The notes under the pieces are model-generated. The model was not told the DNA's origin and made no database searches. It saw only the letters and a list, made by a program, of their open reading frames with translations. The position numbers and the translations under genes are program-made. DNA of 60,384 nucleotides. Source: Dehalococcoidia bacterium. GTDB taxonomy: Bacteria; Chloroflexota; Dehalococcoidia; Tepidiformales; Tepidiformaceae. Every line of letters starts with the position of its first letter. Within the stretch, counting starts at the first letter, position 1. Below are positions 1-9,293 of the stretch, one piece after another. Where the stretch lies: contig VXPF01000056.1 in assembly GCA_009839725.1 (NCBI GenBank), positions 1 through 60,384 of the forward strand, written 5' to 3'.

Positions 1-26
1 CCACGCGATGTGCCACGCTGCCCCCC

Positions 27-875
27 GTGACCGACCCCCTCCGCCCCGACTCCGCTGCCGCCGTCGCCGCCTGGGCCGACCGCGTCCGGCGCAACCGGGA
101 GCAGGTCGAGCGCCGGCGCGTGGTCCTCCCCGAGCGGGGCGACTTCTACGCGGCCATCGCCTCCTGGTTCCGCGCCGATCCCCGCCGCGAGGGCGACGCC
201 ACCCTTGATGGCCTCCGCGCCCTGATCGAGCCGGGCGAAGCCGTGCTCGACATTGGTGCCGGGGGTGGGCGCTACGCCCTCCCCCTCGCCCTTCACGCCC
301 GCGAGGTCATCGCCGTCGAACCCTCCGAGAGCATGCGCGAAATCCTCACGGAAGGCATGGCTGAGCACGGCATCGACAACATCCGCGTGGTCGATTCGCG
401 TTGGCCCTCCGATGAGCCCCGCCACGCCGACGTTGCCCTCATCTCCCACGTCGGCTACGACATCGAGGACTTCGGGCCGTTTCTCGACGCGATGGAGGAG
501 GCCGCCGGCCGCCTTTGCATCGCCGCCATGCTCAGCCGCCCCCCGCCCTCCCGCGCCGACCCCTTCTGGGAGGCGGTCCACGGCGAGCCTCGCGACCCCC
601 TCCCCGCACTCCCCGAGTTCCTCGCCCTGCAGCTCGCCCGCGGGCGGTTCTGCGAGGTTTCGTTCGTCGAGTACGGCGGCATCGCCTACGACACGGAGGA
701 CGACGTGATCGCCTTCCTCCGCCAGCAGCTCTGGATCGCCGAGGGCAGCCCCCAGGACGAGCAACTGCTCGCCATGCTGCCGGACTACATCCACGAAGAG
801 GACGGGCGCGTCGAGTTCAACTGGGACCCGGGAGTGCTGGGAGTCGTGAGCTGGGAGCCGCCCGCGAACGGCTAG
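27..875 (+). CDS. class I SAM-dependent methyltransferase
   Basis: The 282-residue product has a Rossmann-type SAM-binding motif I (VLDIGAGGG, residues 73-81) followed by an acidic strand end (VIAVEPSESM), which is the usual class I methyltransferase layout. The substrate cannot be read from the sequence. The likely start is a GTG at 27, so only 26 bases of upstream DNA are visible and an upstream partner could lie outside the window. Its 3' end overlaps the 3' end of the convergent FO synthase gene by 4 bases. Confidence 0.8.
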   Translation: MTDPLRPDSAAAVAAWADRVRRNREQVERRRVVLPERGDFYAAIASWFRADPRREGDATLDGLRALIEPGEAVLDIGAGGGRYALPLALHAREVIAVEPSESMREILTEGMAEHGIDNIRVVDSRWPSDEPRHADVALISHVGYDIEDFGPFLDAMEEAAGRLCIAAMLSRPPPSRADPFWEAVHGEPRDPLPALPEFLALQLARGRFCEVSFVEYGGIAYDTEDDVIAFLRQQLWIAEGSPQDEQLLAMLPDYIHEEDGRVEFNWDPGVLGVVSWEPPANG

Positions 876-3301
876 CGCGAGCGCGTGTACTTCTTGACCG
901 GCGTGAGCACGATCGGGGTGAGCTCGTCCGCGCCGTAGGAGGAGCGCTGGCGCTCGTCGGGGGGCGTCCCGTAGGTGGTCGTGCGCTGGCGGGGCAGCCG
1001 CCCGATGCCCGTGATCAGCTCGTCCATCGCCTCTGGTGGCATCTCCTGGCCGTGGCTCGCGCCCGCCGCCCGGCTGATGCTCTCGTTCATGAGCGTCCCG
1101 CCCATGTCGTTCGCGCCCGCCAGCAGGGCCGCCTTCGAACCCTCGACGCCCATCTTCACCCACGACACCTGGATGTTCGGGATGAGCGGGTGCAGCGCCA
1201 GCCGCGAGACCGCGTGCATCAGGATCGCCTCGCGCCAGGTCGGGCCTTTGCGCGCGCGGCCCTTCAGGTAGATGGGCGCTTCCATGTGTACGAACGGCAG
1301 CGGCACGAACTCGCTGATGCCGCCGGTGCGGGCCTGCAGCTCGCGCAGGCGCAGCAGGTGCCGCGCCCACGAGACGGGCCCGTCGATGTGCCCGTACATG
1401 ACTGTCGAGGTGGTCGTGAACCCCACCTCGTGGGCCGCCCCCACCACCTCCAGCCACTGATCCGTGCTGAGCTTGTCCGGGCAGAGGATGTCGCGCACCT
1501 CGTCGTCGAGGATCTCGGCGGCGGTGCCGGGGAGCGTTCCCAGCCCCGAGTCCCGCAGCCGTCCGAGGAACTCCTTCACAGGGATGCCGAGCGTCTCCGC
1601 GCCCTGGTGCACCTCCAGCGGCGAGAAGGCGTGCACGTGCATGTCGGGCAGCGCGTCCTTCACGGCCTCGCAGATCTGGAGGTAGGTCTCGCCTGTGTAG
1701 TCGGGGTGGATCCCCCCCTGCATGCAGACCTCGGTCGCGCCACGGTCCCACGCCTCGCGCGCCCGGCGAACCACCTCGTCGAGCCCGAGGTCGTACGGCT
1801 TGCCCCGCAGGTTCTCGCTCAGCTTGCCCTTGGAGAACGCGCAGAACTGGCACTTGAAGTAGCAGATGTTCGTGTAGTTGATGTTCCGGTTGACGACGTA
1901 CCGCACGATGTCGCCCGAGATCTCCGCGCGAAGCTCGTTAGCGGCGGCGCAGACGTAGTCGAACTCGGGACCGCGCACCTCGAACAACCGCGCGATCTCG
2001 CCCTCGGCGAGCTCCTCGCCCCGCTTCGCCTTCGCGACCAGTGCCGGCACGGGCGAGTTCGGGGGCATCGTGTCGGGTTCCTCGCGGGGGAAGGTGTAGC
2101 CGGGCGGCGGTTCGAGCACCGCGCCCGGCGCCCACTCGCCCTCGCGGGCGAAGCCGTCGGCGTCCATCGAGCGCACCACCTCGGTGGCCATCTTCTTGCT
2201 CTGCCAGCGGTCGCTGTCCTTCGCGTAGCTCGGGTAGACGGCAAGCCGCTCGGCGAGGTGATGGCCGGCCGCCTCCGTCTGGCGGCGCAGCTCCTCGAGC
2301 TGGGGCCAGGGCGCCTCCGGGTTCACGTGGTCGATCGTGACCGGGGAGACGCCTCCCCAGTCGCTCAGGCCCGCCGCCACCAGCTGCCCGTACGACTCGG
2401 GCATCAGGTTCGGCGGCGCCTGCACGCCGATCTCCGGCCCGAAGAGGATGCGCGCCATCGCGAGCGTCCAGAGCAGGTCATCGAAGTCGGGCTCGGGGGC
2501 GTTCGCCATCTTCGTGTCGGGCTTGGCCCGGAAGTTCTGGATGATCAGCTCCTGGATGTGCCCGTGCTCCTCGTGCAGGTCGCGCAGGGCCAGCAGCGAC
2601 TCGATCCGCTCCTGCCGCGTCTCCCCGATCCCGATGAGGATGCCCGAGGTGAACGGCACCTGGAGCTCACCCGCGAGCCGCATCGTCTCGAGCCGCGCCT
2701 CCGGGTCCTTGTCCGGGGAGCCGTAGTGAACCTGCCCCTTCTCCATCAGCCGGGGCGAGAGGCTCTCCAGCATGATCCCCTGCGAGACCGAGACCTCGCG
2801 AAGCTGAGCGATGTCCTCGCGCGTCATGACGCCGGGGTTGGCGTGGGGCAGCAGGCCCGTCTCCTCCGCCACGATGCCCGCGACCTCCGCCAGGTAGGAG
2901 ATGGTCGTCTCGTGGCCCAGGGCGGCCAGCTCTTCGCGCGCCACCTTGTAGCGCAGCTCGGGCTTGTCCCCGAGCGTGAACAGCGCCTCCGTGCAACCCG
3001 CCGCCGCCCCTGCCCGCGCGATCTCCAGCACCTCGTCGATGCTCATGTAGGCGCGCTCGCCCCGCTTGGGCGGCTGCGCGAACGTGCAGTAGTGGCAGAC
3101 GTCGCGGCAGAGCTTCGTGAGCGGGATGAAGATGTTGCGGGAGTAGGAGATGACGTGGTCGTGCGCCTGGTCGCGGATGGCGCCCGCCACCCTGCTCAGG
3201 GAGGCGAGATCCGTCTCATCGGCAAGGGCGAGGGCTTCCGCGTGGGTAGGGCTCACGCCCGCCAGCGCTCGCGTCAGCACGGCCTCGGTCGTATCGCGCA
3301 T
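872..3301 (-). CDS. fbiC: FO synthase, fused CofG-CofH radical SAM enzyme (F420 biosynthesis)
   Basis: This enzyme makes 7,8-didemethyl-8-hydroxy-5-deazariboflavin (FO), the chromophore of coenzyme F420, from tyrosine and 5-amino-6-ribitylaminouracil. Two radical-SAM domains are joined as in actinobacterial FbiC. The N-terminal CofG half carries CRDVCHYC (CX3CX2C, near residue 65) and the C-terminal CofH half carries CYFKCQFC near residue 485. Length (about 809 residues) fits the fused family rather than the separate archaeal CofG and CofH. I prefer the ATG at 3301; a TTG at 3319 would add six residues. Two LLM-type F420-dependent oxidoreductases later in the window are plausible users of the cofactor. 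It is divergent from the HxlR regulator gene at 3358. Confidence 0.95.
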   Translation of the reverse strand: MRDTTEAVLTRALAGVSPTHAEALALADETDLASLSRVAGAIRDQAHDHVISYSRNIFIPLTKLCRDVCHYCTFAQPPKRGERAYMSIDEVLEIARAGAAAGCTEALFTLGDKPELRYKVAREELAALGHETTISYLAEVAGIVAEETGLLPHANPGVMTREDIAQLREVSVSQGIMLESLSPRLMEKGQVHYGSPDKDPEARLETMRLAGELQVPFTSGILIGIGETRQERIESLLALRDLHEEHGHIQELIIQNFRAKPDTKMANAPEPDFDDLLWTLAMARILFGPEIGVQAPPNLMPESYGQLVAAGLSDWGGVSPVTIDHVNPEAPWPQLEELRRQTEAAGHHLAERLAVYPSYAKDSDRWQSKKMATEVVRSMDADGFAREGEWAPGAVLEPPPGYTFPREEPDTMPPNSPVPALVAKAKRGEELAEGEIARLFEVRGPEFDYVCAAANELRAEISGDIVRYVVNRNINYTNICYFKCQFCAFSKGKLSENLRGKPYDLGLDEVVRRAREAWDRGATEVCMQGGIHPDYTGETYLQICEAVKDALPDMHVHAFSPLEVHQGAETLGIPVKEFLGRLRDSGLGTLPGTAAEILDDEVRDILCPDKLSTDQWLEVVGAAHEVGFTTTSTVMYGHIDGPVSWARHLLRLRELQARTGGISEFVPLPFVHMEAPIYLKGRARKGPTWREAILMHAVSRLALHPLIPNIQVSWVKMGVEGSKAALLAGANDMGGTLMNESISRAAGASHGQEMPPEAMDELITGIGRLPRQRTTTYGTPPDERQRSSYGADELTPIVLTPVKKYTRSR

Positions 3302-3357
3302 CGAGCGTCGATCGTACAATACGACTCGCTAGCTCGTCACAACCCACTGGAGGAAGC

Positions 3358-3780
3358 ATGGCCTCGCGAAGCGTCCGCTGCCCTGTCGCCTCGACCCTCG
3401 ATCTTGTCGGTGACCGCTGGACGCTTCTTGTTGTGCGCGATCTCCTGAAGGGCGACGCCCGCTTCAGCGATCTGCGCCGCTCCGTCGAGGGCATCACGGC
3501 CAGCGTGCTCTCCTCCCGCCTCAAGCTGCTCGAGGCCGAGGGCCTCGTCGATCGCCGGCTCTACAGCGACCACCCGCCCCGCGCGGAGTACTTCCTCACG
3601 ACCAAGGGCCACTCGCTCGGGGTGGTCGTGGGCGCGCTCGCGACCTGGGGCGAGCGCCACACCGACCACGACCTCAGCATCGTCGACCACCGCTGCGGGC
3701 ACGGCGTCGACGTGGTTTACCACTGCCCCACCTGCGACCGCTCCGCCCCCCGCTCCCAGATCCGCATCGTCCCCGCCTGA
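3358..3780 (+). CDS. HxlR-family winged-helix transcriptional regulator
   Basis: The 140-residue protein has the HxlR core: an N-terminal Cys, then LVGDRWTLLVVRDLLKG, the winged helix, and RRLYSDHPPRAEYFLTTKG in the wing. A C-terminal extension holds a Cys/His group (HRCGHGVDVVYHCPTC) that could bind a metal. A clear ribosome-binding site, GGAGGAAGC, lies directly before the ATG. HxlR proteins often regulate a divergent neighbour in response to redox or electrophiles. The divergent neighbour here is fbiC, with only 56 bases between the starts, so regulation of fbiC or of itself is plausible but inferred. Confidence 0.88.
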   Translation: MASRSVRCPVASTLDLVGDRWTLLVVRDLLKGDARFSDLRRSVEGITASVLSSRLKLLEAEGLVDRRLYSDHPPRAEYFLTTKGHSLGVVVGALATWGERHTDHDLSIVDHRCGHGVDVVYHCPTCDRSAPRSQIRIVPA

Positions 3781-3865
3781 GGCGGTCCCGGAGTTTGCCC
3801 CGCCTTACCCCTGCCCCGTATCCTCATAGTTTGGCAAAGCCCCCACCTCGAACGGGAGTGAGCGC

Positions 3866-4489
3866 GTGCACACCATCGGCCTGACTGGCGGTATCGCCAG
3901 CGGGAAATCGACCGTCGCGGAGTTCTTCCGTGGCCGGGGCGTTCCCGTCATCGATGCCGACATCCTCGGGCATCGCACCTACGACCCCGGCACCGGCACG
4001 TTCGCTGCCGTGGTCGCCGCCTTCGGCAGCGATATCGTCGCCGCCGACGGCACCATCGACCGGCGTGCGCTCGGCGGCAAGGTGTTCGGGAAGCCGGAGA
4101 TGATGACCCGCCTGACGGACATCGTCTGGCCCGGCATCCGCGCCCTCGCCTCGCAGGAGCTCTCCGACCTCGAGGTCGCGGGCACCGGCATCGCCCTCCT
4201 CGAGGCGGCCGTCCTTCTGGAGGCCGGCTGGGAGGACATGGTCGACGAGATGTGGGTCACGACCGTCGAGGCCGACATCGCCGTGGCCCGGCTGGCGGAG
4301 CGGAACGGCCTCGACGAGGCCGCCGCGCGCGCCCGCATCGATTCGCAGCTCTCGAACGAGGAGCGGATCGCGGCGGCGAGCGTGGTCATCGAGAACAACG
4401 GCACCCTCGAGGAGCTCGCCGACGGCATCGAGGCCGCCTGGCAAGCGCTCCGCGAGCGAACCGGCACAGAGAGGCAGACGATTGGCTGA
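3866..4489 (+). CDS. coaE: dephospho-CoA kinase
   Basis: This kinase phosphorylates the 3'-hydroxyl of dephospho-CoA, the last step of coenzyme A synthesis in the cytoplasm. The P-loop [12 protein letters not shown] opens the protein, followed by the typical VIDADILGH segment and the late NNGTLEEL element. At 207 residues it is the normal length for bacterial CoaE without fusion. The start is a GTG at 3866 with GGGAG upstream. Its last codons overlap the TTG start proposed for the following ATPase gene, suggesting co-transcription. Confidence 0.93.
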   Translation: MHTIGLTGGIASGKSTVAEFFRGRGVPVIDADILGHRTYDPGTGTFAAVVAAFGSDIVAADGTIDRRALGGKVFGKPEMMTRLTDIVWPGIRALASQELSDLEVAGTGIALLEAAVLLEAGWEDMVDEMWVTTVEADIAVARLAERNGLDEAAARARIDSQLSNEERIAAASVVIENNGTLEELADGIEAAWQALRERTGTERQTIG

Positions 4490-5390
4490 AGCACCCACCA
4501 CCACCGAAGTCATGGCCCCCGGCGGGCTTGTCCTCGCCGCCGAGGAATTCACCGTTCGCGAAGAGCCCTACTACCTCCCCCTGGGGGACGAGATCGAGCT
4601 CTTCGAGGCCGCCTTCGAGCAGCGCATCCCCGTGCTGCTGAAGGGCCCGACGGGATGCGGCAAGACTCGCTTCGTCGAGTACATGTCCTGGCGCCTCGGC
4701 CGGCCGGTGACGCACATCTCGCAGGGTGGCGAGGCGCCCCTTGACGACGAAGGGCCGCGTCCCTTCGTCACCGTCGCCTGCCACGAGGACCTGACGGCCA
4801 GCGACCTCGTCGGGCGCTACCTGCTCGATACCGATGGCACACGCTGGATCGACGGCCCCCTCACGAGGGCCGTCAAGACCGGCGCTATCTGCTACCTCGA
4901 CGAGGTGGTCGAAGCGCGCAAGGACACCACCGTCCTCATCCACCCCCTCACCGACTACCGCCGCCTCCTCCCCATCGAGAAGCTCGGCCAGGTCGTCGAG
5001 GCGGCGGACGGCTTCCTCCTCGTCATCTCCTACAACCCCGGCTACCAGAGCGCCCTCAAGGACCTGAAGCACTCGACCCGCCAGCGCTTCATCTCCGTCG
5101 AGTTCACCTACCCCACCCGCGAGCAGGAGGCGGAGATCATCTCGCACGAGTCGGGCGTCGATCTGGCCGTCTCCGTCGAGCTCGCCAAGCTCGGCGAAAA
5201 GGTGCGCAACCTCAAGGAGCACGGCCTCAGCGAGGGCGTCAGCACGCGCCTCCTCATCTACGCCGGCCGCCTCATCGAGCGGGGCATCGAGCCGCGCCGC
5301 GCCGCCCAGGTGGGCGTCACCTGGGCCCTGACCGACGATCTCGAGGTCCAGCGCAGCATCGAAGAGGTCGTGACATCCATCTTCGAGTGA
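4482..5390 (+). CDS. MoxR-type AAA+ ATPase, CbbQ/NorQ-like
   Basis: This is an AAA+ chaperone-like ATPase of the CbbQ/NirQ/NorQ branch. Walker A is GPTGCGKT (residues 55-62) and Walker B is ICYLDE (135-140). The C-terminal part, with arginine-finger and lid features around [13 protein letters not shown], also fits CbbQ. Family members work with a VWA-domain partner (CbbO/NorD) to activate or mature a metalloenzyme, for example RuBisCO or nitric oxide reductase. The partner is encoded two genes downstream (6069-9293), but neither RuBisCO nor a nitric oxide reductase is in the window. The TTG at 4482 is preceded by GAGAGG; an ATG ten codons in is the alternative start. Confidence 0.9.
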   Translation: MAEAPTTTEVMAPGGLVLAAEEFTVREEPYYLPLGDEIELFEAAFEQRIPVLLKGPTGCGKTRFVEYMSWRLGRPVTHISQGGEAPLDDEGPRPFVTVACHEDLTASDLVGRYLLDTDGTRWIDGPLTRAVKTGAICYLDEVVEARKDTTVLIHPLTDYRRLLPIEKLGQVVEAADGFLLVISYNPGYQSALKDLKHSTRQRFISVEFTYPTREQEAEIISHESGVDLAVSVELAKLGEKVRNLKEHGLSEGVSTRLLIYAGRLIERGIEPRRAAQVGVTWALTDDLEVQRSIEEVVTSIFE

Positions 5391-5457
5391 TTGCCACCGC
5401 TCTCCGCTCGGAGCGTCCACGGAGGCGCGGCCCCCGGCTCGCGCGCAGGGCGGCGGC

Positions 5458-6072
5458 GTGAGAATCGGCATCGTCTCGGATGTTCACGGCAACGTTGCCG
5501 GACTTGAAGCGGCCCTCGACCGCATGTGTCCCATTGACGAGCTCCTCTGCGCCGGCGACACCGTCTACCAGTACCGCTGGTCGAACGAGACGGTCGCGCT
5601 GCTGCGCGATCGCGCAGCCCGCGTCGTCCTCGGAAACCATGATGAGGTCATCCTGGGTCGCGACGGCGAGCGCGCCCGCGCCATGGACGGCGTGCGCCAG
5701 GACCTCGTCGAGTGGCTCGGGCAGCAGCCGTACGAAGTCGACGCGGAGGTCGGCGGGCGGCGCTTCCTCATGGCCCACAGCTCGCCCTGGGGTGGCTGGG
5801 AGTACCACTACCCCCACGACCCCATCTGGCGGCGCACCGAGACTCTTGAGCACGACGTGGTCGTGACCGGCCACACCCATGTCCCCATGGCAGCTCGCTT
5901 CGGCGACACCCTCGTCATCAATCCCGGCTCCGTGGGCGAGGCCCGCCACCCCGGGAATGGCTACCGCCTCTCCTGCGCGGTGTGGGACACGGCTTCCGAC
6001 GAGGTTCACTTCCACGAGTACGAGGACCCCGCCCGGCCCTCGCGCGTGCTCACCTCGGGGGGCGCCTCATGA
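5458..6072 (+). CDS. YfcE/MJ0936-type metallophosphoesterase
   Basis: The 204-residue protein shows the calcineurin-like dinuclear metal signature in order: IVSDVHGN at the N-terminus, GDTV, GNHDE, then GHTHVP and the closing NPGSVGEAR. It is therefore a small single-domain phosphoesterase. YfcE relatives are phosphodiesterases of broad specificity, and the natural substrate is unknown. The GTG at 5458 begins directly with the VRIGIVSDVHGN strand. Its stop overlaps the ATG of the VWA gene (ATGA), so it is translationally coupled and sits inside the CbbQ-CbbO pair, which is unusual. Confidence 0.9.
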   Translation: MRIGIVSDVHGNVAGLEAALDRMCPIDELLCAGDTVYQYRWSNETVALLRDRAARVVLGNHDEVILGRDGERARAMDGVRQDLVEWLGQQPYEVDAEVGGRRFLMAHSSPWGGWEYHYPHDPIWRRTETLEHDVVVTGHTHVPMAARFGDTLVINPGSVGEARHPGNGYRLSCAVWDTASDEVHFHEYEDPARPSRVLTSGGAS

Positions 6073-9000
6073 GCGTCGCCGGTGGGCTGATCGCCCGCAA
6101 CCGCTCCCGCTTCGACGGGTTCCCCGAACCCCTGCTCGAGTCCTACGAGGCAAGCCTGCGCGCGCTCGAACCGAGGCTGACCCCAACCCAGCTGGAGTCC
6201 TGGTCGCAGGGTGGCCTCGACCTGATGGCCATTAGCCTCCGCTCCTGGGAGTCCGCCGCCGAGTACTTCAAGGCCGGTCCCCAGCTTGCCGAGGCCACCC
6301 CCTGGGATACCTACGAGCAGCTCGCCCGCGAGGCCGGCGACCTCACCGAGCAGTCCGCCCCGCTGGCCGTCTCCTTCCTCCGCAGCGCGCCGGACACCCT
6401 GTCCCACATCGGCCCCAATCACCTCGCGCAGTGGGCCGACTTCGGACGGCGCCTCTACAAGGGCAACTGGAAGAGCTCTTCCCTTGCCGCCCAGTTCTAC
6501 GACGCCGGCCCCGAGCTCTTCTCCACCATCCGCGTGAGCCACGCCGGACGGCTCGTGCTCTTCCTCGATGAGCTGGCCCGCCACTCCTACGAGCTTGCCG
6601 CCGCCTGCCTCACCTCCGCCCCGGACGTGCTCGGCCGCCTCGAGAACACCGACCGCATGCCCTTCCTCACCTTCGGCGTCGAGCTGGCGCAGACGAGCTG
6701 GGCCGACTCCCGCCTCTACTTCGACCGTGGCGTTCCCCTCATCCAGCGCGTGCACGGACCGGTGCGGGAGCGCTACCTGACCCTCGCCGCGCAGGTCGCC
6801 CGCGACCACAGCCGCTCCGTCTTCCAGTACTTCGAGGACGCCGCTCACGCCCTCGGCGAGGTCGAACCGGACGACCACGGCCCCGTCATCGAGCTCGCCG
6901 AGCAGCTCGCGCCCCACTCCGCCTACGCCGCCATGGACTTCATCAGCAACGCCCCCGAGGTGCTGGAGAAGGTCCGTATCGACGAGCTGGCCGCCTGGCA
7001 GAACCACGGCCTCGGCATCCTCGCCTCCAGCAAGGAGGGGGGCGAGGCCTACTTCCGCCTCCAGTCGAGCCGCGGCGAGGAAGTGCTCGACACGCTCTCC
7101 GCGCGGGTCGAGCTGTCCAAGGTAGGCGACGTGCTCCGCCTCTACGCGAAGGCGCTCACCGGCACGAACATCAGCATCCACGCCTCCGCCGTGCTCACCG
7201 AGAAGGGCATCGGCTGGGTCGACGAGGAGCGCGCGAGCACCGACGGCACGACCATCTACCTGCCCGAGGTGATGGAGCTCTACCGCGGGAAGGAAGAGAA
7301 CTTCGCCGCCGTGAAGGTCTTCACGACGCACCAGGCGGCGCGCCTCGAGTTCGGGAGTTTCTCCTTCAGCTTCGACCGGCCCGCGACGCTCTTCGAGGAC
7401 CTGCGCCCCACCATCCCCGAGGCCCCGGACGCCAATCCGACGACCGAGATCGAGCGCTTCTTCGACCTGTTCCCCGACCGAACGCTCGCGAGCGATATCC
7501 ACAAGATCGCCGAGGGAGCGCGCATCGACGCGGCCATCAAGCGCCACTACGCCGGCATCCGGCGCGCCCTCACGCGCATGCAGCGCGAGGAGCTGGGTCG
7601 CCGCCCCGAGCTCAGCGAGCTGCCCCTGCGCCAGGCCTTCGTCGAGAACCTCCTGCGCGTCAGCCTCGATGGCCTGGACGCCGTGCGCTGGCCCGCCGCC
7701 CAGCGGGACACCGTCTCGAACGGCGCCGCCGTTCTCCAGCAGCTCATGGCGGAGAACGCCAGCATCGAGGACACGGCCGAGGCCACGCTGCGGCTCTACC
7801 AGCTCGCCATGAGCATCAAGAACGAGCGGGAAGAGGGCGACGAGGAGTGGGACTCCCTCCCCGACATGGACCAGGAACAGCTCCAGCTCGACATGAGCGA
7901 CCTCGGCGGAGAGGGCGCGGCCATGGAGATGGGCGAGCCCCAGGAGGGTGACGTCGAGTACGAGAGCCCCCAGGACATCGACTTCCGCGGCGACTTCAAG
8001 CCGGAGCTCGTCCAGCTCCTCATGAAGCTCCGCGACGACGCCGAGCTGGGCGACGCCGGGCAGATCTCGCCCGAGCAGCTCACCGAGGAGCAGCTGCAAG
8101 AGCTGCTGGAGAAGAGCGCCGAGATCGACCTCGACACGCTCCTCGAGGGCGACCTCCAGAACACGACCGGCATGTTCCTCTCCAACCTCCTGAAGGAAGC
8201 CGGCACCCCCACCCTCGATAGCGACGCCCAATCCGACCAGCCCCTGAGCGACCTCAGTACCGGCGCCGAAGAGGGCGAGGAGCCGCTCGCTCCCATCGTC
8301 ACCACCTACTACTACGACGAGTGGGACTTCCGCGCGCAGGACTACAAACCCCGCTGGTGCGCCGTGAAGGAGGCCGACCTGGAGGAAGGCGAGGACGACT
8401 TCTATGAGGACACCCTCAAGGAGTACGCCGCCCTCGTCGCCCAGACGCGCAAGCAGTTTGAGCTGATGAAGCCCGAGCTCTTCCGCAAGATCAAGAAGCT
8501 CTCCGACGGCGAGGACATCGAGCTTGACCCCGCCATCGAGTGGATGATCGACATCCGCACCGGTGTCAGCCCCTCCGACAAGGTCTACTGGCGCCGCAAC
8601 AAGGTCGATCGCGACGTCGCCATCGCCTTCCTCCTCGACATGTCCGCCTCCACCGACGAGGAGATCGCGCGCCGCGATCAGCAGTACGACGACTCCGACG
8701 ATGACCCCCGCAAGTACCTGAGCTGGTGGGTCACCAAGCGCCGACAGGAGCTGGCCGCGCCGCCCAAGCGCATCATCGACCTCGAGAAGGAGGCGACCGT
8801 CCTCCTCATCACCGCCCTCGAGACGATCGGTGACGACTACGGCATTTACGGCTTTAGTGGCTATGGGCGCGACAACGTCGAGTTTTACGTGCTCAAGGAC
8901 TTCGATGAGCAATTCGGCGAAACCACCAAGAAGCGCATCGACAAGGTCACGCCCATCCGCTCCACGCGCATGGGCCCCGCCATCCGCCACGCCATCCACA

Positions 9001-9293
9001 AGCTGAGCGAGACGGAGGCGAAGGTCCGCATCCTCGTCCTCCTCAGCGACGGCCGTCCCCAGGACCACGGCTACGGGCGCGACCGCACCGAGAAGGAATA
9101 CGCCATCCACGACACCAAGCAGGCGCTGAACGAGGCCAAGCGCGAGGGCATCACGCCCTTCGCCCTGACCGTCGACCGCGCCGGCCACGACTACCTGAAG
9201 ACGATGTGCGAGGACATGGGCTACGAGGTCGTCGGTGACATCGAGTCCCTGCCCCGCCGCCTGCCCGCTCTCTACCGGAGCCTCACCGAGTGA
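6069..9293 (+). CDS. CbbO/NorD-like protein with C-terminal VWA domain
   Basis: This large protein (1074 residues from the ATG at 6069) has a long alpha-helical N-terminal half with repeated 'AxxFLxSAPxxL' segments, probably HEAT-like. A strongly acidic middle follows (around residues 590-780). The C-terminal von Willebrand A domain carries the MIDAS motif DMSAST and the later LLSDGRPQD, as in CbbO/NorD/CobT proteins. Those proteins act with a CbbQ-like AAA+ ring, here the gene at 4482. The intervening phosphoesterase gene overlaps this start by 4 bases and the next gene overlaps this stop (GTGA), so the set is almost certainly one operon. The target metalloenzyme is unknown. Confidence 0.87.
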   Translation: MSVAGGLIARNRSRFDGFPEPLLESYEASLRALEPRLTPTQLESWSQGGLDLMAISLRSWESAAEYFKAGPQLAEATPWDTYEQLAREAGDLTEQSAPLAVSFLRSAPDTLSHIGPNHLAQWADFGRRLYKGNWKSSSLAAQFYDAGPELFSTIRVSHAGRLVLFLDELARHSYELAAACLTSAPDVLGRLENTDRMPFLTFGVELAQTSWADSRLYFDRGVPLIQRVHGPVRERYLTLAAQVARDHSRSVFQYFEDAAHALGEVEPDDHGPVIELAEQLAPHSAYAAMDFISNAPEVLEKVRIDELAAWQNHGLGILASSKEGGEAYFRLQSSRGEEVLDTLSARVELSKVGDVLRLYAKALTGTNISIHASAVLTEKGIGWVDEERASTDGTTIYLPEVMELYRGKEENFAAVKVFTTHQAARLEFGSFSFSFDRPATLFEDLRPTIPEAPDANPTTEIERFFDLFPDRTLASDIHKIAEGARIDAAIKRHYAGIRRALTRMQREELGRRPELSELPLRQAFVENLLRVSLDGLDAVRWPAAQRDTVSNGAAVLQQLMAENASIEDTAEATLRLYQLAMSIKNEREEGDEEWDSLPDMDQEQLQLDMSDLGGEGAAMEMGEPQEGDVEYESPQDIDFRGDFKPELVQLLMKLRDDAELGDAGQISPEQLTEEQLQELLEKSAEIDLDTLLEGDLQNTTGMFLSNLLKEAGTPTLDSDAQSDQPLSDLSTGAEEGEEPLAPIVTTYYYDEWDFRAQDYKPRWCAVKEADLEEGEDDFYEDTLKEYAALVAQTRKQFELMKPELFRKIKKLSDGEDIELDPAIEWMIDIRTGVSPSDKVYWRRNKVDRDVAIAFLLDMSASTDEEIARRDQQYDDSDDDPRKYLSWWVTKRRQELAAPPKRIIDLEKEATVLLITALETIGDDYGIYGFSGYGRDNVEFYVLKDFDEQFGETTKKRIDKVTPIRSTRMGPAIRHAIHKLSETEAKVRILVLLSDGRPQDHGYGRDRTEKEYAIHDTKQALNEAKREGITPFALTVDRAGHDYLKTMCEDMGYEVVGDIESLPRRLPALYRSLTE

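Noticed and set aside
515-3448. Very long open frame on the plus strand across the FO synthase gene
   Set aside because: It is the antisense shadow of fbiC, rich in Arg, Ala and His with no domain; high GC removes stops from other frames.
6006-9188. About 1060-codon open frame antisense to the VWA gene
   Set aside because: Composition is that of a shadow frame (Val, Leu, Glu, Gly runs), while the plus strand has clear MIDAS and CbbO/NorD features.
4482-9293. Carbon-fixation (RuBisCO) or nitric oxide reductase locus
   Set aside because: The CbbQ/CbbO-like pair is present, but no rbc, nor or nir structural gene occurs anywhere in the window.
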